From Candidatus Nanopelagicales bacterium (GTDB lineage Bacteria > Actinomycetota > Actinomycetes > S36-B12 > CAIYMF01): a stretch of 64,000 bases of DNA. The translations under genes and the position numbers were made by a program. The stretch spans positions 34,396 to 98,395 of the forward strand of contig JAFIHG010000014.1 of assembly GCA_017848795.1 (NCBI GenBank). Direction: 5' to 3'. Positions 29,268 to 38,754 of the stretch are shown piece by piece (within the stretch, counting starts at the first letter, position 1; each line of letters begins with the position of its first letter). The notes under the pieces are model-generated. The model saw only the letters and a program-made list of their open reading frames with translations. It was not told the DNA's origin and searched no databases.

Positions 29268-29984
29268 ATGGATCCGCGGTCGCAGGACGACGCGGCCGTG
29301 GCCGACCTGGCGACGATGCGGGTGCGGTACACCGCGCCCGGGCTGCGCGAGGCCGACCTGGCCGCGACCCCACTGGCCCAGTTCGCGTCCTGGCTCGCCG
29401 ACGCCGAGCAGGCCGGGCTGACCGAGCCGAACGCGATGGTGCTCGCCACGGCGGCGCCCGAGGACGGCGAGATCGTGCCGACCGCCCGCGACGTGCTGCT
29501 CAAGCAGGTCGACGGTCGCGGGTTCGTCTTCTACACCAACCTCGGCTCCCGCAAGGGGCAGCAGCTCGCCGCGAACCCGGGGGCTGGCCTGGTGTTCCCG
29601 TGGTTCCCGATGCAGCGCCAGGTCGTGGTGAGCGGGCTGGCGTACCCGCTGGACCGGCAGGAGGTGGATTCCTACTTCCGCCGGCGCCCGTACGACGCTC
29701 GGATCGGCGCCTGGGCGAGCGCGCAGTCGACGGTCGTCGGGTCGCGCGAGGAGCTCGAGGAGCGGTACGAGCAGCTGCGGGCGCGCTACCCCGATACCGG
29801 CCGAGACGACGACGTGCCGCTGCCCCCCTTCTGGGGCGGGTTCCTGGTGCGGGTACGCACCATCGAGTTCTGGGCCGGCCGGCCCTCGCGGCTGCACGAC
29901 CGGCTGCGCTACCGGACCCGGTCCGGCTCGCCGGAGGCGCTCGACGACGCGGCGGCGTGGCTCGTGGAACGGCTCAGTCCGTAA
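29268..29984 (+). CDS. pdxH: Pyridoxamine 5'-phosphate oxidase
   Basis: 238 residues from ATG 29268. The FMN-binding block TARDVLLKQVDGRGFVFYTNLGSRKGQQL, the middle QVVVSGLAYPLDRQEVDSYFRRRPYDARIGAWAS and the C-terminal RLHDRLRYRT are the complete PdxH signature set. It oxidises pyridoxamine or pyridoxine 5'-phosphate to PLP using FMN and oxygen. A link to the neighbouring PLP enzyme SerC is biologically sensible. A GTG at 29247 would add seven residues; ATG is preferred because it has CAGGCT 6 nt upstream. Confidence 0.95.
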   Translation: MDPRSQDDAAVADLATMRVRYTAPGLREADLAATPLAQFASWLADAEQAGLTEPNAMVLATAAPEDGEIVPTARDVLLKQVDGRGFVFYTNLGSRKGQQLAANPGAGLVFPWFPMQRQVVVSGLAYPLDRQEVDSYFRRRPYDARIGAWASAQSTVVGSREELEERYEQLRARYPDTGRDDDVPLPPFWGGFLVRVRTIEFWAGRPSRLHDRLRYRTRSGSPEALDDAAAWLVERLSP

Positions 29985-30032
29985 CTGGCAAAGCGGGTCG
30001 CACAGCGATGTGCTGCAGCGCATACTCCGCGC

Positions 30033-30647
30033 ATGACCCGACGAACCGCAGCCCTGCTGCTCACCTCCGCTCTCGTCGTCACCGCTCCCGCCGGCGCAGC
30101 CGTCGCGAGTGCCAACGCGGTCCCCTCCGATCCCCTCATAGTCTCCAGCAGCGCTGCGCCGGCCGCCGCCAAGGCGAAGAACCCGGACGTCACAAAGCTG
30201 ATCGACCGGGCCCGCGCGAAGCTGCGCGCCAAGAAGAAGTACGCCAAGGCGATCCTGCTCGAGGCGGACGGCAACCTGAGCGCGGCCAGGACGGTGACCA
30301 GGGCCAAGCAGGTCACGAGCTGGCGGTTCGTCTTCGACAACCAGAAGACCGGCAACAAGTTCCGCATCGCCATCGTGACGTTCACCGCGGGCAAGGGTTT
30401 CGGCAAGATCAAGGCGAAGACCTCGCCGTTCCTCGAGGATCTGCGCATCCACAAGACACCCAAGATGAAACTGCGCCGGGCCATCGTGCTGCTGCGGCGG
30501 GCAGGCCACACCGAGGGGTTCCGGACGGTGACGCTGCGCCACCCACTCGGTCCGAACACGACCGCACCGCTCTACATCTTCGCCCTGCCGAGCGGTGACT
30601 ACATCGCCGTGAACACCCGTACCGACAAGGTGTCCAAGATCTCCTGA
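30033..30647 (+). CDS. Secreted Lys/Ala-rich protein of unknown function
   Basis: 204 residues. A clear signal peptide (MTRRTAALLLTSALVVTAPAGAAVASANA) is followed by a Lys-rich N-terminal segment and a small alpha/beta domain (YAKAILLEADGNLSAARTV, WRFVFDNQ, FRIAIVTF, HTEGFRTVTLRHP, YIFALPSGDYIAVNTRTDKV). The second half has a strand pattern weakly like PepSY domains, but I cannot assign it. A CATACT -10 hexamer is 6 nt before the ATG, the leaderless pattern. It is transcribed alone between pdxH and an MFS gene. Confidence 0.65.
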   Translation: MTRRTAALLLTSALVVTAPAGAAVASANAVPSDPLIVSSSAAPAAAKAKNPDVTKLIDRARAKLRAKKKYAKAILLEADGNLSAARTVTRAKQVTSWRFVFDNQKTGNKFRIAIVTFTAGKGFGKIKAKTSPFLEDLRIHKTPKMKLRRAIVLLRRAGHTEGFRTVTLRHPLGPNTTAPLYIFALPSGDYIAVNTRTDKVSKIS

Positions 30648-30671
30648 CCGGGGGCCGTACAGTCGGGCGCC

Positions 30672-31922
30672 GTGCCCCGCCTGCTCGCCGACCTGACCCC
30701 GCTGCGGGTCTCGCCGGAGTTCCGGCGGCTGTGGGCGGCGCTCGGCATCAGCAACGTCGGCCAGCAGATGACGGCCGTCGCGGTCGGCATCCAGGTCTAC
30801 AACCTCACCGGCTCCTCCCTGGCGGTCGGGCTGGTCGGGCTCTTCCAGCTCGTCCCGCTGATCGTCTTCGGGCTGTACGGCGGTGCGCTGTCCGACAGCC
30901 AGGACCGGCGCCGCCTCGGCGTGATCACGGCCGCCGGCCTCATGGCCTGCTCCGGGGTGCTCTTCGTACAGGCGCTGCTGGGCAACCAGCTGGTCCTGGT
31001 GCTGTACCTGGTCGTGGGCGCGCAGTCCGCGTTCTTCGCGGTCGGCAACCCCGCCCGCCAGGCGCTGATCCCGCGCCTGGTGGGCCTGGACCTGCTGCCC
31101 GCGGCCAACGCGCTCGGGACGTTCAACTGGAACCTCGGGTTCACCCTCGGCCCGCTGCTCGGCGGGGTCCTCATCGCCGTCAGCGGCGGGGAGACCCTGG
31201 TGTACGCGCTCGACGTCGTGGCGTTCACCGCGACGCTGTACGCCATGTGGCGCCTGCCGCCGATGCCGCCGCTGCACGAGTCGCACCGGCCCACGGGCTG
31301 GGCCAGTGTCGTGGACGGGCTGCGGTTCCTGCGCGGGCGGCGCAACCTGCAGATGTCCTTCTACGTCGACCTGGCGGCGATGCTGTTCAGCTACCCGCGG
31401 GCGCTGTTCCCCGCCATGGCGGTCTCGTTCTACCCGGGGTCCACCCTGGAGCCGGCGACCGTCGTCGGTCTGCTGTCCGCGGCGCCCGCGGTGGGCGCTG
31501 TCGTCTCGAGCGTGCTGTCCGGTCCGGTCAGCCGGTCGCGCAGGCAGGGCGCCATCATCGTGGGCGCCGTGCTCGTGTGGGGCGCGTCGATCGCGACGTT
31601 CGGCCTCATGCACCACCTGCCGTACGCGCTGGTGTTCCTGGCGCTCGCCGGGGCGGCCGACAACGTCAGCGCGGTGCTGCGCCTGACGATCCTGCAGGCC
31701 GCGACGCCCGACGAGTACCGCGGCCGGCTGCAGGGCGTGTACACCGTGGTCGTCGCGGGCGGGGCCCGGCTCGGGGACGTCTCCTCCGGCGGGGTCGCCT
31801 CGCTCACGAGCGAGGCCTTCGCGGTCGTGGCCGGCGGGCTCGCGTGCGTCGCCGCCGTCGGCACGCTCGCCTCCGCGGTGCCGCGCTTCCTGCGCTACGA
31901 CAGCCGCTGCCCGCAGCCGTGA
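30672..31922 (+). CDS. MFS transporter (enterobactin exporter EntS-like)
   Basis: 416 residues from GTG 30672, with a TACAGT hexamer 8 nt upstream. About 12 hydrophobic helices; FRRLWAALGISNVGQQMTAVAVGIQVYNLTGSSLAVGLVGL at the start and GGALSDSQDRRRL as motif A fit the EntS-like MFS group. IfoATPDEYRGRLQGVY-like sequence in helix 10-11 is also common there (ATPDEYRGRLQG seen). Members export siderophores or drugs. It sits directly upstream of an iron-type DtxR regulator on the same strand, which makes siderophore export plausible though not shown. Confidence 0.8.
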   Translation: MPRLLADLTPLRVSPEFRRLWAALGISNVGQQMTAVAVGIQVYNLTGSSLAVGLVGLFQLVPLIVFGLYGGALSDSQDRRRLGVITAAGLMACSGVLFVQALLGNQLVLVLYLVVGAQSAFFAVGNPARQALIPRLVGLDLLPAANALGTFNWNLGFTLGPLLGGVLIAVSGGETLVYALDVVAFTATLYAMWRLPPMPPLHESHRPTGWASVVDGLRFLRGRRNLQMSFYVDLAAMLFSYPRALFPAMAVSFYPGSTLEPATVVGLLSAAPAVGAVVSSVLSGPVSRSRRQGAIIVGAVLVWGASIATFGLMHHLPYALVFLALAGAADNVSAVLRLTILQAATPDEYRGRLQGVYTVVVAGGARLGDVSSGGVASLTSEAFAVVAGGLACVAAVGTLASAVPRFLRYDSRCPQP

Positions 31923-32010
31923 CCGCGGAGCGGCACCGCCGGTGGCGGGGCACCGCGGTGCTGCTGTGGGAGAGGATGGACGCCGGAGCTCGTACCGAGA
32001 GGCGATACGC

Positions 32011-32703
32011 GTGAGCGACCTGATCGACACCACCGAGATGTACCTGCGTACCGTCTTCGAGCTCGAGGAGGAGGGCATCGTCCCGTTGCGGGCCCGGATC
32101 GCCGAGCGGCTGGGGCAGAGCGGGCCGACGGTGAGCCAGACGGTGGCCCGGATGGAGCGCGACGGGCTGCTGGTCCTTGACGCCGACCGGCACCTCGAGC
32201 TCACCGCCCGCGGCCGGGCGCTGGCGACGCAGGTGATGCGCAAGCACCGGCTCGCCGAGTGCCTGCTCGTCGACGTGATCGGGTTGCCCTGGGAGCAGGT
32301 CCACCCGGAGGCGTGCCGCTGGGAGCACGTGATGAGCGAGGACGTCGAGCGCCGGCTGCTCGAGCTGCTCGGTCACCCCACCCACTCGCCGTACGGCAAC
32401 CCCATCCCCGGGCTCGCCGAGCTCGATCAGGAGCCCGTCGTGGACGAGGGCACGCTGGTGGCGCTCGACGGGGTGCTCGACGGGAACCCAGGCGCAGCGC
32501 CCGCGCGCGTCACGGTGCGCCGGATCGGCGAACCGGTCCAGGACGACGAGGGCCTCATGCGTGCGCTCGAACGCGCAGGTGCCCGCCCCGGTGCCACGGT
32601 GACCGTGTCGCGCTCCCCCGGCGGGCTGCTCGTCGGCAGCGGCGGCGAGTACGCCGAACTCGATCTTGCAACGGCCGCCCACGTGCTCGTCGCACGGCAG
32701 TGA
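32011..32703 (+). CDS. ideR: IdeR/DtxR iron-dependent repressor
   Basis: 230 residues from GTG 32011. A winged-helix DNA-binding domain (GQSGPTVSQTVARMERDGLL), a dimerisation domain and a C-terminal SH3-like domain are all present. Counting from the start, every known DtxR/IdeR metal ligand falls at its classical number: M10, H79, E83, H98, C102, E105 and H106. This marks an Fe(II)-activated repressor rather than an MntR. It would repress siderophore and iron-uptake genes when iron is plentiful. An EntS-like exporter gene is immediately upstream. A ribosome site (GAGAGG) precedes the start. Confidence 0.93.
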   Translation: MSDLIDTTEMYLRTVFELEEEGIVPLRARIAERLGQSGPTVSQTVARMERDGLLVLDADRHLELTARGRALATQVMRKHRLAECLLVDVIGLPWEQVHPEACRWEHVMSEDVERRLLELLGHPTHSPYGNPIPGLAELDQEPVVDEGTLVALDGVLDGNPGAAPARVTVRRIGEPVQDDEGLMRALERAGARPGATVTVSRSPGGLLVGSGGEYAELDLATAAHVLVARQ

Positions 32704-32741
32704 CCGACAGGCGATCACGCAGCGTAGGCCGATCGATACAA

Positions 32742-32757
32742 CGTGACCTAGTTCACA
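32742..32757. promoter_or_regulatory. CRP/GlxR-like palindrome in a convergent gap
   Basis: CGTGA-N6-TCACA matches the TGTGA-N6-TCACA consensus with one change. It lies 39 nt after the ideR stop and 171 nt before the stop of the convergent tmsB-like gene, where no annotated transcript begins. Confidence 0.45.
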
Positions 32758-32869
32758 TCTGCCATCGTCGCAGGTCAGGTGCCGCCCGCGCGACATCCGG
32801 ACCGTAAACGTCCAGTCTGCGGGCTACCCGAGTGGAGCCGCGCGTCCCGTTCTGCCTAGTCTCCTCATC

Positions 32870-32906
32870 GCCACCCGGCACGACGTCCCCCCTCGTGTCG
32901 GGTGGC
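32870..32906. terminator. Stable hairpin with a C6 loop in the ideR/tmsB convergent gap
   Basis: GCCACCCGGCACGA (32870-32883) pairs with TCGTGTCGGGTGGC (32893-32906) with one G-U pair. The loop contains CCCCCC. ACTTTCG follows on the plus strand. It is probably a bidirectional terminator for ideR and the tmsB-like gene, or the body of a small RNA (TAGTCT -10-like element at 32858-32863). Confidence 0.6.
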
Positions 32907-32927
32907 ACTTTCGTCGGCGGCGCCGGC

Positions 32928-34172
32928 TCAGGCGCGGTCGAGCCCCAACCGCAGCGGCACGCCCGCCAGGCCGTCGTCGGACCGGGTGAGCAGCACCTGG
33001 TGCAGCTGGATCATGTTGCGGTCGAAGCCGAGCCGCGAGGCCGCCATGTAGAGCCGCCACACCCGGGCCTTGCCGGCGCCGACCTCGGCTACCGCCTCGT
33101 CCCAGTGCGCGTCGAGGTTGCGGCCCCAGTCGCGCAGCGTGAGCGCGTAGTGCTCGCGCAGGTTCTCCTCGTGGCGCACCTCGAGGTGCTCGTCCTCCAT
33201 CGCGGTCATGATCCGGCTTACCGGGACCAGCTCGCCGTCCGGGAAGACGTACCGGTTGATGAACCCGTGGCGGTAGGTCGCCTTCGCCTCCGGGTCGGTA
33301 CGGGTGATGCAGTGGTTGAGCAGCCGTCCCTGCGGGCGCAGCTTGGCGCGCAGCGTCTTGAAGTACGACGGGTAGTTCGCCACCCCGATGTGCTCGGTGA
33401 GGCCGATCGAGCTGATCGCGTCGAAGTCGCGCTCGGGCACGTCCCGGTAGTCCTGGAAGCGCACCTCGGCCCGGTCGGTGAGGCCGGCGTCGGCGATCCG
33501 CCGCTGGGCGTACTCCGCCTGCTGCCGTGAGAGCGTCGCGCCGATCGCGCGTACGCCGTAGTGCTGCACGGCGTGCAGGACCATGCCGCCCCAGCCGCAC
33601 CCCACGTCCAGCAGCCGCTGACCCGGCTGCAGATCCAGCTTGCGGCACACCAGGTCGTACTTCTCGGCCTGCGCCTGCTCGAGCGTCGCGTCCGCGTGCG
33701 GGTACACCGCGCAGGTGTACGTCATCGACGGCCCGAGGACCCACTCGTAGAAGCGGTTGCTGACGTCGTAGTGGTGGTGGATGGCGTCGCCGTCGCGGCG
33801 CTTGCTGTGCCGAAACCCCCGCAGCCGCACCTCCTCCGGCGGCGGCGGTACGCGCCGGTAGCCCTTCGCGAACGGCGCGAGGGCGCGCGCCACGCGTGCC
33901 CTGTCCGCCCACGACAGGTGGCCGAGGCCCAGGTCGGCGAGCGAGGACAGCGCCTCGTACATGTCGCCGTCGACGGCGAGCTCACCGGCGACGTACGCGC
34001 GGGCCAGCCCGAGCTGCCCCGGCGAGGACAGCAGCAGCTGTACGGCCCGGGGGCTGCACACCTCGAGCCGGATCGGCGCGCCCGGCGTGCCCGCCTTGCT
34101 GCCGTCGTACGCGGTGAACTCGATCCCGGTGGCGGGGCCCGCCACCATCGCGAAGAGCTCAGCGAGCTTCAC
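32928..34172 (-). CDS. tmsB: SAM-dependent fatty-acyl phospholipid methyltransferase (CFA synthase family, TmsB-like)
   Basis: 414 residues from GTG 34172, with AGGAGGA upstream. The C-terminal two thirds are a CFA synthase domain: [28 protein letters not shown], the SAM motif [25 protein letters not shown] and the ending [20 protein letters not shown]. The N-terminal SCP2-like segment is usual. In actinobacteria, paralogues next to an FAD oxidoreductase add a methylene to C10 of oleoyl chains on the way to 10-methylstearate (TmsB/BfaB). The gene lies 66 nt downstream of such an oxidoreductase on the same strand, so I infer this role over plain cyclopropanation. Confidence 0.82.
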   Translation of the reverse strand: MKLAELFAMVAGPATGIEFTAYDGSKAGTPGAPIRLEVCSPRAVQLLLSSPGQLGLARAYVAGELAVDGDMYEALSSLADLGLGHLSWADRARVARALAPFAKGYRRVPPPPEEVRLRGFRHSKRRDGDAIHHHYDVSNRFYEWVLGPSMTYTCAVYPHADATLEQAQAEKYDLVCRKLDLQPGQRLLDVGCGWGGMVLHAVQHYGVRAIGATLSRQQAEYAQRRIADAGLTDRAEVRFQDYRDVPERDFDAISSIGLTEHIGVANYPSYFKTLRAKLRPQGRLLNHCITRTDPEAKATYRHGFINRYVFPDGELVPVSRIMTAMEDEHLEVRHEENLREHYALTLRDWGRNLDAHWDEAVAEVGAGKARVWRLYMAASRLGFDRNMIQLHQVLLTRSDDGLAGVPLRLGLDRA

Positions 34173-34238
34173 AGGGGTCCTCCTCACGGGTTTCGGTACA
34201 GCGTGCGGCGGTTCGCGCCGTCGCGCGACCCGCGCGCG

Positions 34239-35648
34239 TCATCGCCGCCCCACCGTCTTGTCGTACATGTCCAGCAGCCGCCCCTCCGGGTCGTACCGGC
34301 GCTTGAGCTCCCGGTAGGTCGGCCCGCCGTAGAGCCGGTCGAACTCGGCACGCTCGTAGAACGCGGTGCTGTACAACGACTTGCGTCCCCCGAGCTCGGT
34401 GACCACCTGCTCGATGCGGCGGTTGACCCGGCCTTCGTCCGGGTCGGTGCCGAACGGGACCGGCACGGTCGACCAGAAGCCGAGGTTGACGTACGTCGTG
34501 TCCGGGTCCATCTCGTACAGCGGCCAGCGCCGGTCCCGGTCGCGAAGGCGCAACGGGCACAACCAGACCGGCGAGATGCCCACCTCGCGGTGGAAAAACT
34601 CGAGGAACGCCGGGAGCTGCTCGACCGGGACCTCGACGTCCTGGATCACGTGCTCGCGCGGGGGACGGCGGCGCGCGACGTCCAGCTTGCGGGAGAAGCC
34701 GGTACGCCGGTCCAGCGCCACGAGCTTCCAGTAGACGTCCGACCGCAGCTTGGCGGCCGGCCAGAACCGGCGCACCAGCGGGTGCTGGGCGCCGAACGCC
34801 CGCGAACACCAGAACCAGTCGGTGTCCCACCGCCACAGGTAGTCGTGCGTGGTGAGCAGGTCGTGCCGCTCGGACTGGATGGAGCGGTAGTAGATGCTGT
34901 CCTTGGTCCGGTCCGAGGGCTGCCGGCCGGCGGCGTCGTCCTCGTACCGCCCGAGCGTCAGGTACGCCTCGGTCGGGGAGAACACCGTGCCGTCGAGGTA
35001 GTCGACGCGCTCGCCGTCGTACGCGCCGTCCGCGCACACCTGCCGGATCGCGGCGGTGGCGGCGGTGGCGGTGCCGACCGGCACGTGGCGCAGCCGCACG
35101 TACGGCGCTGCCGGCTCCAGCTCGATGCGCAGCCGCAGCGCATAGCCCAGCGAGCCGTACGAGTTCGGGAAGCCGTGGAAGAGCTCGCGGTGCGGGTCGT
35201 CCGCGGCACCGGTGACCGTCAGGACCTGCCCGCTGCCGGTCATCACGTCCATCTCGAGGACCGATTCGTGCGGCAGCCCGTTGCGCCAGCTCGCCGACTC
35301 GATGCCCATGCCGGTGACCGCGCCGCCGAGCGTGATGGTGCGCAGCTGCGGTACGCACAGCGGCACCAGCCCGTACGACAACGTCGCCTCGACCAGGTGC
35401 TCGTACGTCGTCATCCCGAGCACGTCCGCGGTACGCGCCACGGGATCCACGTGCAGCACGCCGTCGAACGCGGCGACGTCCAGCCCGGGTGCCCCGGTCG
35501 CGGCGCGCGGCCGGAACAGGTTCGAGGTGCGCTTGGCGAGCCGGACCGGTGCGCCGGGCGGGATCGCGGCGTACTGCGCCTGCAGTGCGGCGACCTGGGC
35601 GAGGTACCCGGGCGGCAGGCCCGCTGGCGGCGCGCTCGTCGTCGTCAC
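34239..35648 (-). CDS. tmsA: FAD-binding oxidoreductase (TmsA-like, 10-methylene fatty acyl reductase candidate)
   Basis: 469 residues from ATG 35648. An FAD_binding_4 (PCMH) domain occupies the first half, with [44 protein letters not shown] long C-terminal region resembling the 24-dehydrocholesterol reductase group follows (WWDTD-like [21 protein letters not shown]). Proteins of this type paired with a CFA-like methyltransferase reduce the 10-methylene intermediate to a 10-methyl branched fatty acid. The methyltransferase gene follows after 66 nt. Together they suggest tuberculostearic-type lipids in the membrane. Function is inferred from pairing. Confidence 0.8.
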   Translation of the reverse strand: MTTTSAPPAGLPPGYLAQVAALQAQYAAIPPGAPVRLAKRTSNLFRPRAATGAPGLDVAAFDGVLHVDPVARTADVLGMTTYEHLVEATLSYGLVPLCVPQLRTITLGGAVTGMGIESASWRNGLPHESVLEMDVMTGSGQVLTVTGAADDPHRELFHGFPNSYGSLGYALRLRIELEPAAPYVRLRHVPVGTATAATAAIRQVCADGAYDGERVDYLDGTVFSPTEAYLTLGRYEDDAAGRQPSDRTKDSIYYRSIQSERHDLLTTHDYLWRWDTDWFWCSRAFGAQHPLVRRFWPAAKLRSDVYWKLVALDRRTGFSRKLDVARRRPPREHVIQDVEVPVEQLPAFLEFFHREVGISPVWLCPLRLRDRDRRWPLYEMDPDTTYVNLGFWSTVPVPFGTDPDEGRVNRRIEQVVTELGGRKSLYSTAFYERAEFDRLYGGPTYRELKRRYDPEGRLLDMYDKTVGRR

Positions 35649-35744
35649 GGTCCGACGCTACCCAAGATCGAGGGAGGGTGTCCCGCCGGTACCGCGCGTA
35701 TCCCGGGGCCACCGGCCCGCCTCGGCGACCGGTGCCCGCTCAGC

Positions 35745-36800
35745 TCACCCGGTGGACGCCGCGCCGTCGGTGGTGGCAGGGGCGACCTCGACCTGGGCCG
35801 GCTGGATGCGGCCGGACAGGATCTGCTCGGCGTAGTGGCACGCGACCTGCTGGCCGGGCAGCACCTCCCGCAGCACCGGCCGCTCGGTGTCGCACCGCGT
35901 CGGCTGCCGGTACGGGCAGCGGGTGTGGAACCGGCAGCCGGTGGGCGGGTCCGCGGGCGAGGGCAGGTCGCCGGACAGGAAGATCCGCTCCCGGGCGTCC
36001 TCCACCTCCGGGTCCGGGATCGGCACCGCGGACATCAACGCGATCGTGTACGGGTGCAGCGGCCGGTCGTAGAGCGCGTCCGCCGGCGCCTGCTCGACGA
36101 TCCCGCCGAGGTACATCACGCCGACCGTGTCGCTGATGTGGCGTACGACCGCCAGATCGTGCGCGATCACCAGGTAGGTGAGCCCGAGCCGCTCCTGCAG
36201 CTCCTCGAGCAGGTTCACGACCTGCGCCTGCACCGACACGTCGAGCGCGGAGACCGGCTCGTCCGCGACGATGAGCTCCGGGCCGAGCGCGATCGCCCGC
36301 GCGATGCCGATCCGTTGGCGCTGGCCGCCGGAGAACTCGTGCGGGTACCGGCTGAGCGCGTTCGCCGGCAGTCCCACCCATTCGAGCAGCTCGCGGACGC
36401 GGGCGCGGTGCGCCTGCTTGCCGCCCGGTACGTCGTGGGCGGTCAGCGGCTCGGTCAGGATCGACTCGACGTTCTGGCGCGGGTCGAGGCTGGCCATCGG
36501 GTCCTGGAAGATCATCTGCATGCGGGAGCGGATCCGGCGCATCGCTGCGTACCCGAGCCCGAGCAGGTCGACCCCGTCGAAGCGGACGGTCCCCGCGGTC
36601 GGTTCCTCGAGGCGCAGCAGCGCGCGGCCGAGGGTCGACTTGCCGCACCCGGACTCGCCGACGAGCCCGTACGTCGTGCCCCGCTCGATCTGCAGGTCGA
36701 CGCCGTCGACGGCCTTGACCGCGCCGACCTGCCGCTCGAAGAGCACGCCCTTGCGGATCGGGAAGTGGACCTCGATGCCGCGCGCGACGAGCAGGCTCAT
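35745..36800 (-). CDS. Oligopeptide ABC importer ATPase (DppF/OppF type)
   Basis: 351 residues. Walker A is [14 protein letters not shown], the signature is [16 protein letters not shown] and Walker B is [11 protein letters not shown]. The C-terminal oligo_HPY region [17 protein letters not shown] holds the conserved cysteines seen in OppF/DppF, which can bind an iron-sulfur cluster. It pairs with the OppD-type ATPase encoded just upstream (4-nt overlap). It is the last gene of a five-gene operon (binding protein, two permeases, two ATPases) transcribed leftwards from 41451. Confidence 0.93.
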   Translation of the reverse strand: MSLLVARGIEVHFPIRKGVLFERQVGAVKAVDGVDLQIERGTTYGLVGESGCGKSTLGRALLRLEEPTAGTVRFDGVDLLGLGYAAMRRIRSRMQMIFQDPMASLDPRQNVESILTEPLTAHDVPGGKQAHRARVRELLEWVGLPANALSRYPHEFSGGQRQRIGIARAIALGPELIVADEPVSALDVSVQAQVVNLLEELQERLGLTYLVIAHDLAVVRHISDTVGVMYLGGIVEQAPADALYDRPLHPYTIALMSAVPIPDPEVEDARERIFLSGDLPSPADPPTGCRFHTRCPYRQPTRCDTERPVLREVLPGQQVACHYAEQILSGRIQPAQVEVAPATTDGAASTG

Positions 36801-37795
36801 GGGACCGGCTCCGTCTCGGGCAGGTCGTGCAGGACCGGGTGGATGCAGCGCGCGGAGTGGTCGGGCGCGAGGTGGAAGACGGCCGGTGGGCCGTCGACGC
36901 ACTCGGGCGTACGGCGGGTGCACCGCGGCGCGAACGCGCACCCGCGCGACCAGGGGATCGCGTCCCCGGCGGAGCCGCGGATCGGGTGCAGCGGTTCCCC
37001 GCGCGCCGCGTCCAGGCGGGGGATCGAGCCGAGCAACCCGCCGGTGTACGGATGGGTGGGGCGGGCGAACAGGTCGTGGCGTGGCGCGGTCTCGACGACC
37101 CGGCCCGCGTACATGACGTGGACGGTCTCGCACAGCCCGGCCACGACACCCAGGTCGTGCGTGATCATGATGAGGGCGGCGCCGGTCTCGTCGACGAGCA
37201 GCCGCAGCAGCTCGAGGATCTGCGCCTGGATCGTGACGTCGAGCGCGGTCGTCGGCTCGTCCGCGATGAGCAGCCGCGGGCGGCAGGCGAGGGCGATCGC
37301 GATCATCACGCGCTGGCGCATGCCACCGGAGAGCTGGTGCGGGTACTCGCCGAGCCGGCGCACCGGGTCCGGGATGCCGACCCGTCGCAGCAGCGCGGCC
37401 GCCTCGGCCTTCGCCTCCCCGCGGCTGGCGCCCTGGTGGCGCTCGAGCACCTCGGTGAGCTGCAGCCCGACGGTGATCACCGGGTTCAGGGAGGTCATCG
37501 GGTCCTGGAAGATCATCGCGATGTCCTGCCCGCGGATGTCGCGCATCTGGTCCTGCGACTTGGCCAGCAGGTCCTCGCCGGCGAAGCGCACCGCGCCGCT
37601 CAGCTCGACCCCGCGCCGCGGCAGCAGGCGCATGATCGCGAGCGAGGTGACCGACTTGCCGCAGCCGGACTCGCCGACGATGCCGACCGTCTGCCCGGAG
37701 TCGACGTCGAAGCTGACCCCGTCGACGGCGACGAGCGCCCGGCGTCCGCGGCGGGTGAAGCGGACGCCGAGGTCACGGACCTCGAGCAGTGCCAT
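36797..37795 (-). CDS. Oligopeptide ABC importer ATPase (DppD/OppD type)
   Basis: 332 residues. Walker A is [14 protein letters not shown], the signature is [16 protein letters not shown] and Walker B is [12 protein letters not shown]. The C-terminus has the oligo_HPY motif [15 protein letters not shown]. It forms the heterodimeric motor with the DppF-type protein; the genes overlap by 4 nt. It is 17 nt downstream of the permease gene in the same operon. Confidence 0.93.
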   Translation of the reverse strand: MALLEVRDLGVRFTRRGRRALVAVDGVSFDVDSGQTVGIVGESGCGKSVTSLAIMRLLPRRGVELSGAVRFAGEDLLAKSQDQMRDIRGQDIAMIFQDPMTSLNPVITVGLQLTEVLERHQGASRGEAKAEAAALLRRVGIPDPVRRLGEYPHQLSGGMRQRVMIAIALACRPRLLIADEPTTALDVTIQAQILELLRLLVDETGAALIMITHDLGVVAGLCETVHVMYAGRVVETAPRHDLFARPTHPYTGGLLGSIPRLDAARGEPLHPIRGSAGDAIPWSRGCAFAPRCTRRTPECVDGPPAVFHLAPDHSARCIHPVLHDLPETEPVP

Positions 37796-37812
37796 CTACG
37801 CCTCCCGTCGGG

Positions 37813-38754
37813 TCATCGGCGGTACTTCGGGTCAAGGGCCTCGCGCATCTGCTCGCCGACGAGGGTGAAGCCGAGCGCGGTGATGACGATCGCGACACCC
37901 GGCAGGATCGCGAGCATCGGCGCGGTGCTCAGTGCGCTCTGCGCGTCGGTGAGCATCCGTCCCCACTCGGCGACCGACGGGTCGGGGCTCGACAGGCCGA
38001 GGAACGCCAGCCCGGCGGCGTCGATGATCGAGGTCGCGAGGGTGAGCGTGCCCTGCACGATCACCGCGGTGAGCGAGTTCGGCAGCACGTGGCGGAACAC
38101 GATGCCGCTGCGGCTCACCCCGACGCTGGTGGCGGCCAGCACGTAGTCCGCCCGGCGCTGCCCGAGCATCTGCCCCCGCAGCAGCCGCGCGAAGATCGGG
38201 ACGTTGACGACCGCGATGGCGATCATCACGGAGGTCAGGCTCTGCCCCAGCAGTGCGGCGAGCCCGATCGCGAACAGCAGCCCGGGGATCGAGAGCATGA
38301 TGTCGACGATCCGCATGCAGACGGTGTCGATCCAGCCGCCGAAGGCGCCGGCGATCAGTCCCAGCAGGATGCCCGCCGAGGCGCCGATCACCAGCGAGAC
38401 GACACCGATGATCAGCGACTGCCGGGCGCCCCAGACCAGGCGGCTGAAGACGTCACGGCCGAGCTGGTCGAGCCCGAGCCAGTGCTCGGCGGAGGGGCCC
38501 GGGTAGTTGCCGGGGGTGATCTGGTTCAGCCACTGCCCGTCGCCGGGGTCGTACGGCGCGATCCACGGCGCGAAGATCGCGACGACGAGGAAGAACGCGA
38601 TCATGATCATGCCGATGATCGCGAGCGGGCTGCGGCGCAGCGTGCGTACCGCCTCGCGCCACTGGCTCCCGCCGGTCGTCTCCTCGTTCGGCTCGCCCGC
38701 GTAGATCAGCTCTTCGTCGGGGTTCGGGATCAGCTCGGGGCTCAAGGTGCTCAT
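37813..38754 (-). CDS. Oligopeptide ABC importer permease (DppC/OppC type)
   Basis: 313 residues. An N-terminal cytoplasmic segment precedes a helix ([29 protein letters not shown]), then the family block [24 protein letters not shown] and five further helices. The EAA-type loop is [23 protein letters not shown]. It is the second permease subunit, starting within the last codons of the dppB-type gene (4-nt overlap). Confidence 0.93.
   Translation of the reverse strand: MSTLSPELIPNPDEELIYAGEPNEETTGGSQWREAVRTLRRSPLAIIGMIMIAFFLVVAIFAPWIAPYDPGDGQWLNQITPGNYPGPSAEHWLGLDQLGRDVFSRLVWGARQSLIIGVVSLVIGASAGILLGLIAGAFGGWIDTVCMRIVDIMLSIPGLLFAIGLAALLGQSLTSVMIAIAVVNVPIFARLLRGQMLGQRRADYVLAATSVGVSRSGIVFRHVLPNSLTAVIVQGTLTLATSIIDAAGLAFLGLSSPDPSVAEWGRMLTDAQSALSTAPMLAILPGVAIVITALGFTLVGEQMREALDPKYRR

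Noticed and set aside
32870..32906. A 6C RNA.
   Set aside because: The 6C family has two hairpins with C-rich loops; only one is seen here.
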